Shown piece after piece: positions 17,294 through 26,225 of a DNA stretch of 44,387 nt (the stretch's first letter is position 1; every line of letters starts with the position of its first letter). The notes under the pieces were generated by a model. The model was not told the origin of the DNA, did no database searches, and saw nothing but the letters and a program-made list of their open reading frames with translations. Where the stretch lies: NCBI GenBank assembly GCA_031253625.1, contig JAIRVZ010000106.1, positions 1-44,387 on the forward strand. The letters run 5' to 3'. The position numbers and the translations under genes are program-made. This stretch comes from Dysgonamonadaceae bacterium (GTDB lineage Bacteria > Bacteroidota > Bacteroidia > Bacteroidales > Azobacteroidaceae).

Positions 17294-18253
17294 ATGGCCA
17301 TTTATTGGTGCTATATACTTAAGGTAAGTGTGTGTATAATTGTGTTTTATGCCTTTTACATTTTGGTACTCCGCAATTGTACTTTTTTCTTACTCAACAG
17401 GCTATATTTACTTTTAGGTCTTATTCTTTCATTTATTCTTCCCGTTCTAAACTTTTCAATATTTAAAAGCCAATCAAACAGCGCATTGTCAAATGTCATT
17501 CAGCCTCTTTTGATTGAGCCGGAATACGAATTTTTCCAACCGCAAAATTTATCAAATCATGTAACAACAATAAATTATTCAATGATTTTGCCGGTAATAT
17601 ATTTTACCGGCGTATCAATTTTGTTCTTTAAACTTTTATTTTCCATAATAAGAATTATTCGAATTAGTAATCATTCGGAAACTTGCCAAATTGGTTCAAA
17701 AAAGATTATTAAAATGGATTCGATTTCGCCGTTTTCATTTTTTAATATGATTTTTTTGCCCAAACATGAAAATCATCAAATGATAATTGAGCATGAAATA
17801 ACTCATGTAAAACAGTTTCATTGGGTCGATTTGGTTTTAGTTGAAATTGTTTCTGTGTTACTTTGGTTTAATCCTTTTGTTATTTTTTACAAAAAATCGT
17901 TGAAACTTCAACATGAATATCTTGCTGATACAAGCATTATTAAAGATAGAAATCAAATAGAATCGTATCTAAATTGCATGTTAAAGCAAGTTCAAGTTGT
18001 CAGTTGTAACGGAATCATCAGTCAATTTTATTGTAAAACAATCAAAAAACGTATCGTTATGATCACAAAAAATAAAACATCAAATAAATATTTAGGAGTT
18101 TATTTATTCGTATTACCGCTTGTATGTTTCATGTTATTTGCCTTTTCAAGTAATAAGGGATTCGCTCAAAAAATTCGATTCAACCTTCTATTGAAATGGC
18201 TCAAAATAGCTCAAATCAACCTTCAATTTATCCGGTTGACAAAGAGAAAATAA
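17294..18253 (+). CDS. M56 (BlaR1/MecR1-like) sensor peptidase, likely the first part of a frameshifted M23/M56 protein
   Basis: 319 residues. Membrane helices occupy about 1-60 and 95-120, the gluzincin motif HEITH lies near residue 170 followed by a downstream Glu in LQHEYLADTS, and a last helix (LGVYLFVLPLVCFMLFAFSS) ends at about 285. The frame then runs on for about 30 residues of basic sequence unlike a natural domain. A -1 shift at the run of six A (18178-18183) joins SNKGFAQK to NSIQPSIEMAQ and continues into the M23 domain. M56-M23 fusions are known in Bacteroidetes, so this is either a pseudogene break, a sequencing error or programmed frameshifting. Confidence 0.75.
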   Translation: MAIYWCYILKVSVCIIVFYAFYILVLRNCTFFLLNRLYLLLGLILSFILPVLNFSIFKSQSNSALSNVIQPLLIEPEYEFFQPQNLSNHVTTINYSMILPVIYFTGVSILFFKLLFSIIRIIRISNHSETCQIGSKKIIKMDSISPFSFFNMIFLPKHENHQMIIEHEITHVKQFHWVDLVLVEIVSVLLWFNPFVIFYKKSLKLQHEYLADTSIIKDRNQIESYLNCMLKQVQVVSCNGIISQFYCKTIKKRIVMITKNKTSNKYLGVYLFVLPLVCFMLFAFSSNKGFAQKIRFNLLLKWLKIAQINLQFIRLTKRK

Positions 18254-18597
18254 AGCGTATTTCCGCTGGTTATGGAGAACGAAAAAAGGGTTTTCATTAT
18301 GGAATAGATTTTGCAATTTCAGAAGGAGAAAAAGTTGTATCGACAGCAGATGGAGTTATTATTGATGCAAAATTTGATTCAAAAAGAGGAAATTATGTTA
18401 TAATTCAACATGACGGAATATTTTCAACTCTTTATTCTCATCTCAAAAGCATATCAGTGCAGGTTGGTGATAAATTGGAAAAAGATGAGGTGATTGGCTA
18501 TGTGGGTAATACCGGATATTCAACAGGTCCCCATTTGCATTATGAAGTATTCAAAGAGGGTAAGAACGTAAATCCGGAAGATTATTTACCGGAATGA
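18196..18597 (+). CDS. M23 peptidase domain, downstream part of the frameshifted M56 protein
   Basis: 133 residues from an internal ATG. It is a LytM/M23 zinc endopeptidase domain: HYGIDFA (His-x3-Asp zinc ligands), VVSTADGVIIDA, and the HxH pair in GPHLHYEV, so the active site looks intact. It has no signal peptide or membrane helix of its own and overlaps the M56 gene by 58 nt in another frame. The frame is open upstream to the A run, and the sequence there (QPSIEMAQNSSNQPSI) makes a natural linker. It would sit in the periplasm and may link peptidoglycan status to the BlaI switch. Confidence 0.7.
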   Translation: MAQNSSNQPSIYPVDKEKIKRISAGYGERKKGFHYGIDFAISEGEKVVSTADGVIIDAKFDSKRGNYVIIQHDGIFSTLYSHLKSISVQVGDKLEKDEVIGYVGNTGYSTGPHLHYEVFKEGKNVNPEDYLPE

Positions 18598-18606
18598 GTA
18601 TATCTG

Positions 18607-20877
18607 ATGTTATATCTTGTAATTAAATTCTACGGACGGTTCCATCTGCCGGTTATTACATGTTTTGTTTGTTCGTTGATGATGACCTTTTGTGCTATGT
18701 CAACAGCACAAGTCCATGATTTACAACTAAAAGGTCAAGTATCCGAACAAAACAATGATTCTGTACCTTTCGGTGATGTGCTATTAAAAGGGGTAGAAGT
18801 AATTGCAAATGTGAAACGTCCACCTATTCAAATGAAGGCAGATAAGATAGTCGTGAATGTAGCCGGTAGTATTAATTCAACCGGTCTTTCTGTAATTGAA
18901 ATTCTGCGAAAAGCCCCCGGTGTCAGGATTGTCGGAGAAGATAATATCATGCTGAATGGCAAATCAGGATTACTGTTATACCTTGACGGCAACTTGATAA
19001 ACCTGAAAGGGAAAGACCTCGCTGATTTCCTCAGCTCAATGCCTTCTTCCAATATTGAATCCATTGAAATTATTTTGAATCCTTCTTCAAAATATGATGC
19101 GTCGGGAAATGCGGGTATTATTAGTATAAAAACGATGAAGAATACTAACTTGGGATTTAATGGAAATATTTCCCTTAACTCAGCCTTCAGTAATTATATG
19201 CCCAAATATAGCGGTGCATTAAATCTGAATTATCGCTCAAAAGCATTGAATATATATGGTAATTATAACTACTTCCATAATGATAACAGATTTAGAATGG
19301 ATTACTTCCGTAGACAAGAAGTTCGAAATAATCCGGTAACTTTTGACCAAAAATACGAGAATAAGTCTACTACAGAGGGACATGATTATAAAGGAGGGAT
19401 AGACTTTTTTCTATCAGCAAAGAGTACGGTAGGCATCATGGTGGAAGGCAATACCGGCAATGGAAACGCTTTGCTGAATTCTAATACATATATTTTTGGC
19501 GCTAATAATCACCTTGATTCCCTACTGACGGCAAGAAATGATATTCGGCGAAATAATAACCGCAATACTTATACACTTAATTATAATTACAGCGATACAT
19601 TAGGACGCGAGTTCAATGTTACAGGTAACTATGGCAAATTCAATAAGTACAGCGACAGCTACCAGCAAAATATTTACCTTGACCCACAAGGAAATGAAAC
19701 CAGCAAAGCGATATATTATAATCAAACGGCTACCAATATCGATATCGCTTCTGCTATGTCTAATTATAAACAACGCTTATGGGATGGATTCTTGGAAACG
19801 GGCATAAAATACAGCTGCGTTAAATCAGAAAATGACCTGCAATATTTCAATCAAACAACAGACACCTTTATTCCCGATACAAGCCGTACTAATCAGTTTC
19901 TATACAAGGAAGATATTGCAGCAGCATATCTGAATTATAATTTTACCCTTCAATCCTGGTCATTCCAGCTTGGATTGCGTAGTGAATATACTTCCTCTAA
20001 AGGAGAACTGGAAAGTCTTGTAAATGCACTCAAACAGTCTAATGATACTACTTATTTCAATCTGTTTCCTAATGTTATGATAACCTATGCTATTAACAAG
20101 CAGCATAGTCTTTGTTTGATTTATAACAGAAGAATAGACAGACCCGCCTATCAGGATTTGAATCCGTTTGAGTTTGTGATGGATGAACTATCGTATGTGA
20201 AAGGAAATCCTTTTCTCAGACCTCAGTTCGAGGATAATTTTAAACTAAGTTATATTTATCGGCAGCGGTATTCGACGTCCGTCAGCTATGCTAATACGCA
20301 CGATTTTATCCTTAATTACCGAGATACACTGTCGGGAGGTAAAACATTTGCAACACCCATCAATGTTACTTCAATGCGTACTTTTTCAGCAGATTTGTCT
20401 GCCCGGTTCAATGTTACCGACAGGTGGGAAGCGTATTGTGGTCTTAACGGATTTTATCAAGAGATAAAGGGTATAGGTAAAAATACGTCGGCCAGCTTAT
20501 CTCAAAAGACTTGGAGTTGTCATGCCAACAATACTTTTAATCTGCCGTATAAATGGAGTGCAGAACTATCAGGCTATTACAATGCGGCCTTTCTGGACGT
20601 TCCGGCAATCGTTTCACCTCAATGGTCTATAGATGCAGGTATTCAGAAAAAGCTATTGAAAGATGCCATGGTAGTGAAACTTAGTATATCCGATTTGTTT
20701 AATTCACTTGAATATCGCCTCAAGAGAGACTTTGGAGGATTGTACTATCGTAGTTGCAGTAAATGGGAGAGCCAGCAGGTAAGACTTACACTTAGCTATA
20801 AGTTAGGCAACAAAAAACTCAAAGACCCGGATAACAGAGATAATGGCTTGAAGGATTTTAAAAACAGGATAAAATAA
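18607..20877 (+). CDS. Outer-membrane beta-barrel family protein (TonB-receptor-like)
   Basis: 756 residues with a signal peptide (ending about STAQ, residue 35), a plug-like domain (VEVIANVKRPPIQMKADKIVVN, then EILRKAPGVRI, then SIEIILNPSSKYDASGNAGII) and a long OMP_b-brl_3-type barrel. Most relatives carry a full CarboxypepD_reg domain of about 80 residues before the VEVIA motif; here only about 27 residues (LKGQVSEQNNDSVPFGDVLLKG) remain, which suggests an internal deletion that kept the frame. It starts 9 nt after the M23 stop, so it is likely under the same BlaI control. Confidence 0.8.
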   Translation: MLYLVIKFYGRFHLPVITCFVCSLMMTFCAMSTAQVHDLQLKGQVSEQNNDSVPFGDVLLKGVEVIANVKRPPIQMKADKIVVNVAGSINSTGLSVIEILRKAPGVRIVGEDNIMLNGKSGLLLYLDGNLINLKGKDLADFLSSMPSSNIESIEIILNPSSKYDASGNAGIISIKTMKNTNLGFNGNISLNSAFSNYMPKYSGALNLNYRSKALNIYGNYNYFHNDNRFRMDYFRRQEVRNNPVTFDQKYENKSTTEGHDYKGGIDFFLSAKSTVGIMVEGNTGNGNALLNSNTYIFGANNHLDSLLTARNDIRRNNNRNTYTLNYNYSDTLGREFNVTGNYGKFNKYSDSYQQNIYLDPQGNETSKAIYYNQTATNIDIASAMSNYKQRLWDGFLETGIKYSCVKSENDLQYFNQTTDTFIPDTSRTNQFLYKEDIAAAYLNYNFTLQSWSFQLGLRSEYTSSKGELESLVNALKQSNDTTYFNLFPNVMITYAINKQHSLCLIYNRRIDRPAYQDLNPFEFVMDELSYVKGNPFLRPQFEDNFKLSYIYRQRYSTSVSYANTHDFILNYRDTLSGGKTFATPINVTSMRTFSADLSARFNVTDRWEAYCGLNGFYQEIKGIGKNTSASLSQKTWSCHANNTFNLPYKWSAELSGYYNAAFLDVPAIVSPQWSIDAGIQKKLLKDAMVVKLSISDLFNSLEYRLKRDFGGLYYRSCSKWESQQVRLTLSYKLGNKKLKDPDNRDNGLKDFKNRIK

Positions 20878-20921
20878 GTATATCGTTACCTAAAATAATT
20901 CAAATAATTGCCGAAAAAGAT

Positions 20922-20929
20922 TATCTTTG
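20922..20929 (+). promoter_or_regulatory. -7 box before the four-helix-bundle cassette (TATCTTTG)
   Basis: TATCTTTG lies 66 nt before the ATG at 20996; the repeat hairpin at 20939-20975 would be in the 5' leader. Confidence 0.5.
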
Positions 20930-20938
20930 CCATTAAAA

Positions 20939-20995
20939 TCTTTAAAATCCTCAGAGTCGTTGAGGATTTTAAAGAACTTAAAGATTTTAAAGAAA
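20939..20995. repeat. Hairpin and 9-bp array upstream of the four-helix-bundle gene
   Basis: TCTTTAAAATCCTCA (20939-20953) pairs perfectly with TGAGGATTTTAAAGA (20961-20975) around a 7-nt loop. From 20964 the sequence runs as 9-bp units GATTTTAAA, GAACTTAAA, GATTTTAAA up to the start codon. The same unit type returns in inverted orientation after the gene. Confidence 0.7.
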
Positions 20996-21574
20996 ATGGA
21001 AGACCAACCGCTTATTCGACCGACCGGAGATTACAAAAAACTTATCTGTTATCAAAAAGCAGAAACTATTTTTGATATTACTTATTATTTTGTGCAGACT
21101 TATTTGCGACGTGGCGATAGAACAATTGACCAAATGCAACAGGCAGCACGTTCGGGAAAACAAAATATTTCAGAGGGTTATTCACGGGCAGGAACATCTG
21201 CCGATACAGCCATACGTTTGATCGATGTGGCTAAATCCAGTCTAATAGAACTATATGATGATTATAGCGACTATTTACGAACGAGAGGCTATCGTCAATG
21301 GGAAGAAAATTCTAAAGAATGGCAAACTATGCGGGATTTAGGAAGGAAATACAATCATTCCGCATATTATATGGAACTTATTGTTAGTAGACCTCCAGAA
21401 ACTATCGCTAATATGGCTCTCATTTTATTGAAACAAACCGATTATTTGTTGGCGAAGATGTTGGAGTCATTAAGCAAGCATTTCCTGCAAAGCGGTGGTT
21501 TTCGTGAGCGTATGACAAATATGCGTTTAAACCATCGGAAAAATCGTTGGAAAATCTCCCCTCAAAATCTTTAG
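20996..21574 (+). CDS. Four-helix-bundle suffix-domain protein
   Basis: 192 residues from the ATG at 20996. It matches, from memory, the TIGR04258-type four helix bundle suffix-domain proteins: LICYQKAETIFDITYYFVQTYL, AARSGKQNISEGYSRAG (the conserved bundle core also seen in 23S rRNA intervening-sequence proteins) and a distinct second half (PPETIANMALILLKQTDYLL). Function is unknown. It is bracketed by 9-bp arrays in opposite orientation, and its stop codon (21572-21574) lies inside the right-hand array. The start sits directly on the end of the left array. Confidence 0.75.
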   Translation: MEDQPLIRPTGDYKKLICYQKAETIFDITYYFVQTYLRRGDRTIDQMQQAARSGKQNISEGYSRAGTSADTAIRLIDVAKSSLIELYDDYSDYLRTRGYRQWEENSKEWQTMRDLGRKYNHSAYYMELIVSRPPETIANMALILLKQTDYLLAKMLESLSKHFLQSGGFRERMTNMRLNHRKNRWKISPQNL

Positions 21575-21599
21575 AATCCTTAAACTCTTTAAATTCTTT
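21564..21599. repeat. 9-bp array at the end of the four-helix-bundle gene
   Basis: Four units in a row: AAAATCTTT, AGAATCCTT, AAACTCTTT, AAATTCTTT. They are the inverted counterpart of the units at 20964-20995, and the first two provide the last codons and the TAG stop of the gene. Confidence 0.7.
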
Positions 21600-21626
21600 A
21601 AAAACAGGTCATTGAAAAAAAAAGCT

Positions 21627-21634
21627 TACCTTTG
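21627..21634 (+). promoter_or_regulatory. -7 box of the phosphoglycerate mutase gene (TACCTTTG)
   Basis: TACCTTTG lies 51 nt upstream of the chosen ATG at 21686. Confidence 0.6.
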
Positions 21635-21685
21635 TGCCCGAAAAATAATTTAAAATCATCAAACAAAAAATACATCAAAAGACTT

Positions 21686-23212
21686 ATGGCAAAAAAGAAA
21701 GCAATGTTGGTTATCCTCGACGGATGGGGAATCGGAGACAAACAAAAAAGAGATGTAATATTTAGTACAGAAACTCCATATTGGGATTATCTTATAAAAA
21801 CATATCCTCACTCACAACTTCAAGCATCGGGCGAAAACGTGGGACTTCCCGACGGACAAATGGGTAACTCGGAAGTAGGACACTTAAATATCGGCGCCGG
21901 TCGCGTAGTCTATCAAGACCTTGTAAAAATCAATATTGCTTGCCGCGAAAACACCATTTTGGAAAATCCCGAAATCAAAAGAGCCTATTCATACGCCAAA
22001 GAAAATAACAAAAAAATCCATTTAATGGGATTGGTTTCAGACGGTGGTGTGCACAGTTCATTAGAACATTTATTCAAATTAACAGATATTTCTAAGATTT
22101 ACGGAATCGACAAAACATACGTGCATTGTTTTATGGACGGTCGTGATACCGACCCGAAAAGCGGAAAAGGTTTTATCGAAGACTTGGAAAACCATTTGAA
22201 ACAATCGACCGGAAAAATTGCATCCATCGTAGGTCGTTATTACGCTATGGACCGCGACAAACGTTGGGAGCGCGTAAAAGAGGCATACGATTTAATCGTA
22301 AATGGTGTCGGCGACGTGACTGAAAATCCGGTAGCCGCTATGCAAAAATCATACGATGCAGGTGTTACCGACGAATTTATTAAACCCATTGTTTGTGTTG
22401 AAGACGGCAAACCCATCGCTACAATTGAAGAAGGCGATGTAGTTATCTTCTTCAACTACAGAAACGACCGCGCCAAAGAACTAACAGTCGTATTGAGCCA
22501 ACAAGATATGCCGGAAGCAGGAATGAAAACCATTCCTAACCTCCAATTCTTCACCATGACTCCCTACGACCCGACTTTCAAAAATGTTCATATCTTGTTT
22601 GATAAAGACAACGTAGAAAATACACTCGGAGAACTCCTCGAAAGTTTGAATTTGGCCCAATTACATATTGCCGAAACAGAAAAATACGCTCACGTTACTT
22701 TCTTCTTCAATGGCGGACGCGAAGCTCCATACAAAGGAGAAGAACGAATCTTGGTGGCCTCTCCCAAAGTAGCTACTTACGATTTGAAACCTGAAATGAG
22801 CGCGTTTGAAGTCAAAGACCAATTGGTAAAAGCAATCGCATCTCAACAATTTGATTTCATCGTTGTAAATTATGCCAACGGCGATATGGTTGGCCACACA
22901 GGTATCTACGAAGCTATCGAAAAGGCGGTAAAAGCCGTCGATTCTTGTTTGAAAGACACTATTGAAACAGCTTTGTCCAACGGTTACGAGTCAATTATCA
23001 TTGCCGACCACGGAAATGCCGACTATGCACAAAACGAAGACGGTACTCCCAATACGGCTCACTCCCTGAATCCAGTTCCTTTTGTATATGTTACGGAAAA
23101 CAAATCTGCCCAAGTACAAAATGGTATTTTGGCCGATGTGGCTCCTTCCATCTTGAAAATCATGGGATTGGAGCAACCCAAAGAAATGACGGGGAAAAAC
23201 TTGATAAATTAA
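21686..23212 (+). CDS. gpmI: 2,3-bisphosphoglycerate-independent phosphoglycerate mutase
   Basis: 508 residues, the usual length. It interconverts 3- and 2-phosphoglycerate in glycolysis using two Mn ions. Motifs: [10 protein letters not shown] (first metal Asp), [15 protein letters not shown] (catalytic Ser), [22 protein letters not shown], and [12 protein letters not shown] with IADHGNAD (remaining metal ligands). An in-frame extension to 21632 exists but begins with GTG next to the -7 box, so the ATG at 21686 (MAKKKAMLV) is chosen. Confidence 0.96.
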   Translation: MAKKKAMLVILDGWGIGDKQKRDVIFSTETPYWDYLIKTYPHSQLQASGENVGLPDGQMGNSEVGHLNIGAGRVVYQDLVKINIACRENTILENPEIKRAYSYAKENNKKIHLMGLVSDGGVHSSLEHLFKLTDISKIYGIDKTYVHCFMDGRDTDPKSGKGFIEDLENHLKQSTGKIASIVGRYYAMDRDKRWERVKEAYDLIVNGVGDVTENPVAAMQKSYDAGVTDEFIKPIVCVEDGKPIATIEEGDVVIFFNYRNDRAKELTVVLSQQDMPEAGMKTIPNLQFFTMTPYDPTFKNVHILFDKDNVENTLGELLESLNLAQLHIAETEKYAHVTFFFNGGREAPYKGEERILVASPKVATYDLKPEMSAFEVKDQLVKAIASQQFDFIVVNYANGDMVGHTGIYEAIEKAVKAVDSCLKDTIETALSNGYESIIIADHGNADYAQNEDGTPNTAHSLNPVPFVYVTENKSAQVQNGILADVAPSILKIMGLEQPKEMTGKNLIN

Positions 23213-23216
23213 TCTA

Positions 23217-23789
23217 ATGTTTCAAATAGAAGATACTATCGTCAGTTTAGATGTGCTTGAAGAAGACTTCTTTTGCGACCTCAACGCCTGCAAAGGAATG
23301 TGTTGTATCGAAGGAGAATCCGGTGCGCCTGTTGAAAGAGAAGAATTATCATTACTGAACGAAGTATTACCGATTATTTGGAACGATTTATCTCCCGAAG
23401 CTCAAAAAGTTATTAATAAACAAGGAGTGACCTATATTGATGTGGAAGGCGAATATGTTACTTCTATCGTCAACGGAAAAGACTGTGTTTTTACATGTTA
23501 CGATGATAAAGGAATTTGTATGTGCGCTATCGAAAAAGCATATAAAAATGGCTTGATTGATTTTTATAAACCGGTTTCTTGTCATTTATATCCCATTCGA
23601 GTTGCGAAATACAAAGAATTCAGAGCAGTGAACTACCATTGCTGGAGTGTTTGCAAAGCTGCAACCGTATTGGGAAAATCGAAAAACGTCAAAGTATATC
23701 AATTTTTGAAAGAACCTTTGATTCGAAAATTTGGAGAAGACTGGTACGAACAACTTTGTTCGGCCGCTAATTATAACAACAATTTATGA
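23217..23789 (+). CDS. DUF3109 family protein
   Basis: 190 residues with the DUF3109 pattern: FFCDLNACKGMCCIEGESGAPV at the N-terminus, then CVFTCYDDKGICMCAIEKA, then KPVSCHLYPIR and CWSVCKAA. The many conserved Cys suggest metal or iron-sulfur binding, as in the related YkgJ-type CxxC proteins; the function is not known. It starts 4 nt after gpmI and overlaps the acyl-CoA ligase by 4 nt (ATGA), so the three are probably one operon. Confidence 0.85.
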   Translation: MFQIEDTIVSLDVLEEDFFCDLNACKGMCCIEGESGAPVEREELSLLNEVLPIIWNDLSPEAQKVINKQGVTYIDVEGEYVTSIVNGKDCVFTCYDDKGICMCAIEKAYKNGLIDFYKPVSCHLYPIRVAKYKEFRAVNYHCWSVCKAATVLGKSKNVKVYQFLKEPLIRKFGEDWYEQLCSAANYNNNL

Positions 23790-25591
23790 AACAATTACTT
23801 TTATCAGACCTTGTTCATCACAAGGCTGAGATGTTGAGAGAAAGAGCTGCTCTTAAAATTCGGAATAAGCAAACAGGAGAATGGTCGCCCATTTCTTGGA
23901 AAAAATTCTCCGAAAGAATCATGGATACGGCTTATGCTCTCTGTGATTACGGTGTAAAAGAATTTTCAAATGTAGGAATCTATATGCAAAATATGGCAGA
24001 ATGTTTCTATTTGGATTTCGCTTTATTCGCCAACCGGGCAGTTGCAGTACCGATGTATGCCACCTCGACTGTTCCGCAAATAGAATATATCATCGATGAG
24101 GCGCAAATAGAAATCATATTTGTAGGGGAACAATTCCAATATGATAATGCTTATGCCGTTCTAAAAAAGAGTAAGTCCCTGAAGAAAATCGTTATTGTTG
24201 ATAATGAGGTAAGCAAAGCTGATGACGATACGACTTCTATTTATTTTGAGGAATTCATTTCAAAACAAAAAGCAAGCGAAGAAAACAAATCGCTCGTAGC
24301 AAAACGGATGGGAGAGGCACAGGAGGAAGATATTACACATATTCTCTACACTTCGGGTACGACCGGAGAACCCAAAGGCGTTATCCTGCATCATTCAAAT
24401 TATCTCGAAGCATTCAGAATTCACGATATACGCTTGGGTTTCCTGCCCAAAGGATTTACATCCATGAGTTTCTTGCCGTTGACGCATATTTTTGAAAAAG
24501 CGTGGGCTTTTTTGTGCATTCACAATGATTGTACGATAGCTATCAACTTAGATCCAAGAGAAATACAGGATACAATCAAAGAAGTCAGACCGGAGGGAAT
24601 GTGCTGCGTTCCTCGTTTTTGGGAAAAAGTCTATGCCGGAGTACAGGAAAAAATCGCGACTTCAAGTCCCCTTTTGAAGAAAGTATTTTTAGATGCCATC
24701 GAAACCGGTCGGATTCACAACTTGGAATATCGCAATAAAGAGAAACGTGCTCCGTGGCAAATAAGAATGAAATTTAATTTTTATGACAAAACGATTTATA
24801 AAATATTGAAGAAAGTTGTTGGGATTGAAAACGGACTTATTTTCCCTTGTGCCGGTGCCGCGCTTTCCGATAAAATCAATGTCTTTTTGCAATCGGTTAA
24901 CATTCCTTTGCGATACGGTTATGGTTTAACAGAAACTACCGCAACCGTAAGTTGTTTCCCTCAAATCGACTTCGAAATCGGAACTGTGGGAAAAGTGATG
25001 CCCGGTGTTGAAGTGAAAATTGGTGAGAACAGCGAAATTTTAGTTAAAGGAAAAACCGTCATGCACGGTTATTACAAGAAACCGGAAGAAACCGCCAAGG
25101 TATTCACCGAAGATGGCTTTTTCAGAACGGGAGATGCCGGTTATCTGACCGAAAAGGATGGTATTGTTTTAACTGAAAGAATCAAAGATTTGTTCAAAAC
25201 TTCCAATGGAAAATACGTTGCTCCACAACAAATCGAAATATGTTTGTCGGAAGATAAATACATCGATATGATTGCCACAATCGGCGACCAAAGGAAATAT
25301 GTAACCGCTTTGATTGTTCCGGTTTACGAAAATTTGAAAGCATACGCTGCACAAAACGGAATTGAATATAAAGATATGACCGACTTGTGCCAAAATCCTC
25401 AAATATATAAGATGATTGAAACCCGTATTCAAGATCTTCAGAAGGATTTCGCCAATTACGAACAAATCAAGAAATTCACGCTGTTGCCCGAAAGTTTCAC
25501 GATGACGACAGGCGAATTAACGAACACGCTGAAAATCAAACGACAATTCATAACCGAGAAATATAAAGATATTATCGAATTGATGTATTGA
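23786..25591 (+). CDS. Long-chain fatty-acid-CoA ligase (AMP-binding enzyme)
   Basis: 601 residues. It activates a fatty acid with ATP and joins it to CoA. The motifs are intact: P-loop ILYTSGTTGEPKGVIL (about 188-203), YGYGLTETTATVSCFPQ, TGDAGYLTEKDGIVLTERIKD and the C-terminal Lys region TTGELTNTLKIKRQF. Size and the KTSNGKYVAPQQIE motif fit the FadD/FAA-like long-chain branch found in Bacteroidetes. It could feed phospholipid synthesis; its gene is coupled to DUF3109 by a 4-nt overlap. Confidence 0.9.
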   Translation: MKQLLLSDLVHHKAEMLRERAALKIRNKQTGEWSPISWKKFSERIMDTAYALCDYGVKEFSNVGIYMQNMAECFYLDFALFANRAVAVPMYATSTVPQIEYIIDEAQIEIIFVGEQFQYDNAYAVLKKSKSLKKIVIVDNEVSKADDDTTSIYFEEFISKQKASEENKSLVAKRMGEAQEEDITHILYTSGTTGEPKGVILHHSNYLEAFRIHDIRLGFLPKGFTSMSFLPLTHIFEKAWAFLCIHNDCTIAINLDPREIQDTIKEVRPEGMCCVPRFWEKVYAGVQEKIATSSPLLKKVFLDAIETGRIHNLEYRNKEKRAPWQIRMKFNFYDKTIYKILKKVVGIENGLIFPCAGAALSDKINVFLQSVNIPLRYGYGLTETTATVSCFPQIDFEIGTVGKVMPGVEVKIGENSEILVKGKTVMHGYYKKPEETAKVFTEDGFFRTGDAGYLTEKDGIVLTERIKDLFKTSNGKYVAPQQIEICLSEDKYIDMIATIGDQRKYVTALIVPVYENLKAYAAQNGIEYKDMTDLCQNPQIYKMIETRIQDLQKDFANYEQIKKFTLLPESFTMTTGELTNTLKIKRQFITEKYKDIIELMY

Positions 25592-25605
25592 AAACGTAGG
25601 ATTTA

Positions 25606-25618
25606 ACCGCTATGCGGT
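25606..25618. repeat. Small hairpin before pnuC
   Basis: ACCGC-tat-GCGGT, a perfect 5-bp stem in the 25-40 nt gap between the acyl-CoA ligase and the PnuC gene. It may be a short dispersed palindrome; no T-tract follows. Confidence 0.3.
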
Positions 25619-25628
25619 GTTATTGTGT

Positions 25629-26225
25629 ATGATGAATTGGTTAGCTGACAATTGGCTCGAAATATTCGGAGTAATAACTGGTTTGGGGTATCTGTATCTT
25701 GAAATCAAACAGAAACCTCAAATGTGGATATTGGGTATTCTCACTTCTTTTGTCTACATTTTTGTCTTCTTTGGCGCAAAAATATATGCCGGAATGTCGC
25801 TCAATATTTATTATGTGATAGTCAGCATATACGGTTTTATTCTTTGGCAAAAAGACAAGCCTTCCGCAGAAAACAAAAAAGACGATTCTGCCGATGCGAT
25901 TTCCTATAACAATTTATATTTAAAATTAGGAATTATCTTGTTGTTCATTACGGCATTAATATATATTTTGATGGTTTATGTCTTGAAAAATTACACAGAT
26001 TCTCCGGTTTCATATAAAGATTCATTGGTAACATCATTGAGTATAATAGCAACTTGGATGTTGGCAAAAAAAATCATCCAACATTGGTTTATCTGGATTT
26101 TTGTAAACTTTTTTTCTGTTTATTTATACTATACAATGGAATTACGTCTAACAGCAATCCTGTATATTGTATATGGAGCACTCTCTATCATCGGATATTT
26201 GAATTGGAAAAAGAATGGAATATAA
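25629..26225 (+). CDS. PnuC-family vitamin transporter, probably for thiamine (PnuT type)
   Basis: 198 residues with about seven transmembrane helices: WLEIFGVITGLGYLYLEIKQ, MWILGILTSFVYIFVFF, LNIYYVIVSIYGFILWQ, LKLGIILLFITALIYILMVY, and ending AILYIVYGALSIIGYLNWKK. The WxxGxxxxxxY and W-x-W-like features fit the PnuC/SWEET-like fold that moves vitamins by facilitated diffusion. Its end overlaps a thiamine pyrophosphokinase gene by 11 nt, and PnuT-kinase pairing is known for trapping thiamine as its diphosphate in Bacteroidetes; thiamine is thus the best guess over nicotinamide riboside. Two adjacent ATGs (25629, 25632) are possible. Confidence 0.85.
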   Translation: MMNWLADNWLEIFGVITGLGYLYLEIKQKPQMWILGILTSFVYIFVFFGAKIYAGMSLNIYYVIVSIYGFILWQKDKPSAENKKDDSADAISYNNLYLKLGIILLFITALIYILMVYVLKNYTDSPVSYKDSLVTSLSIIATWMLAKKIIQHWFIWIFVNFFSVYLYYTMELRLTAILYIVYGALSIIGYLNWKKNGI

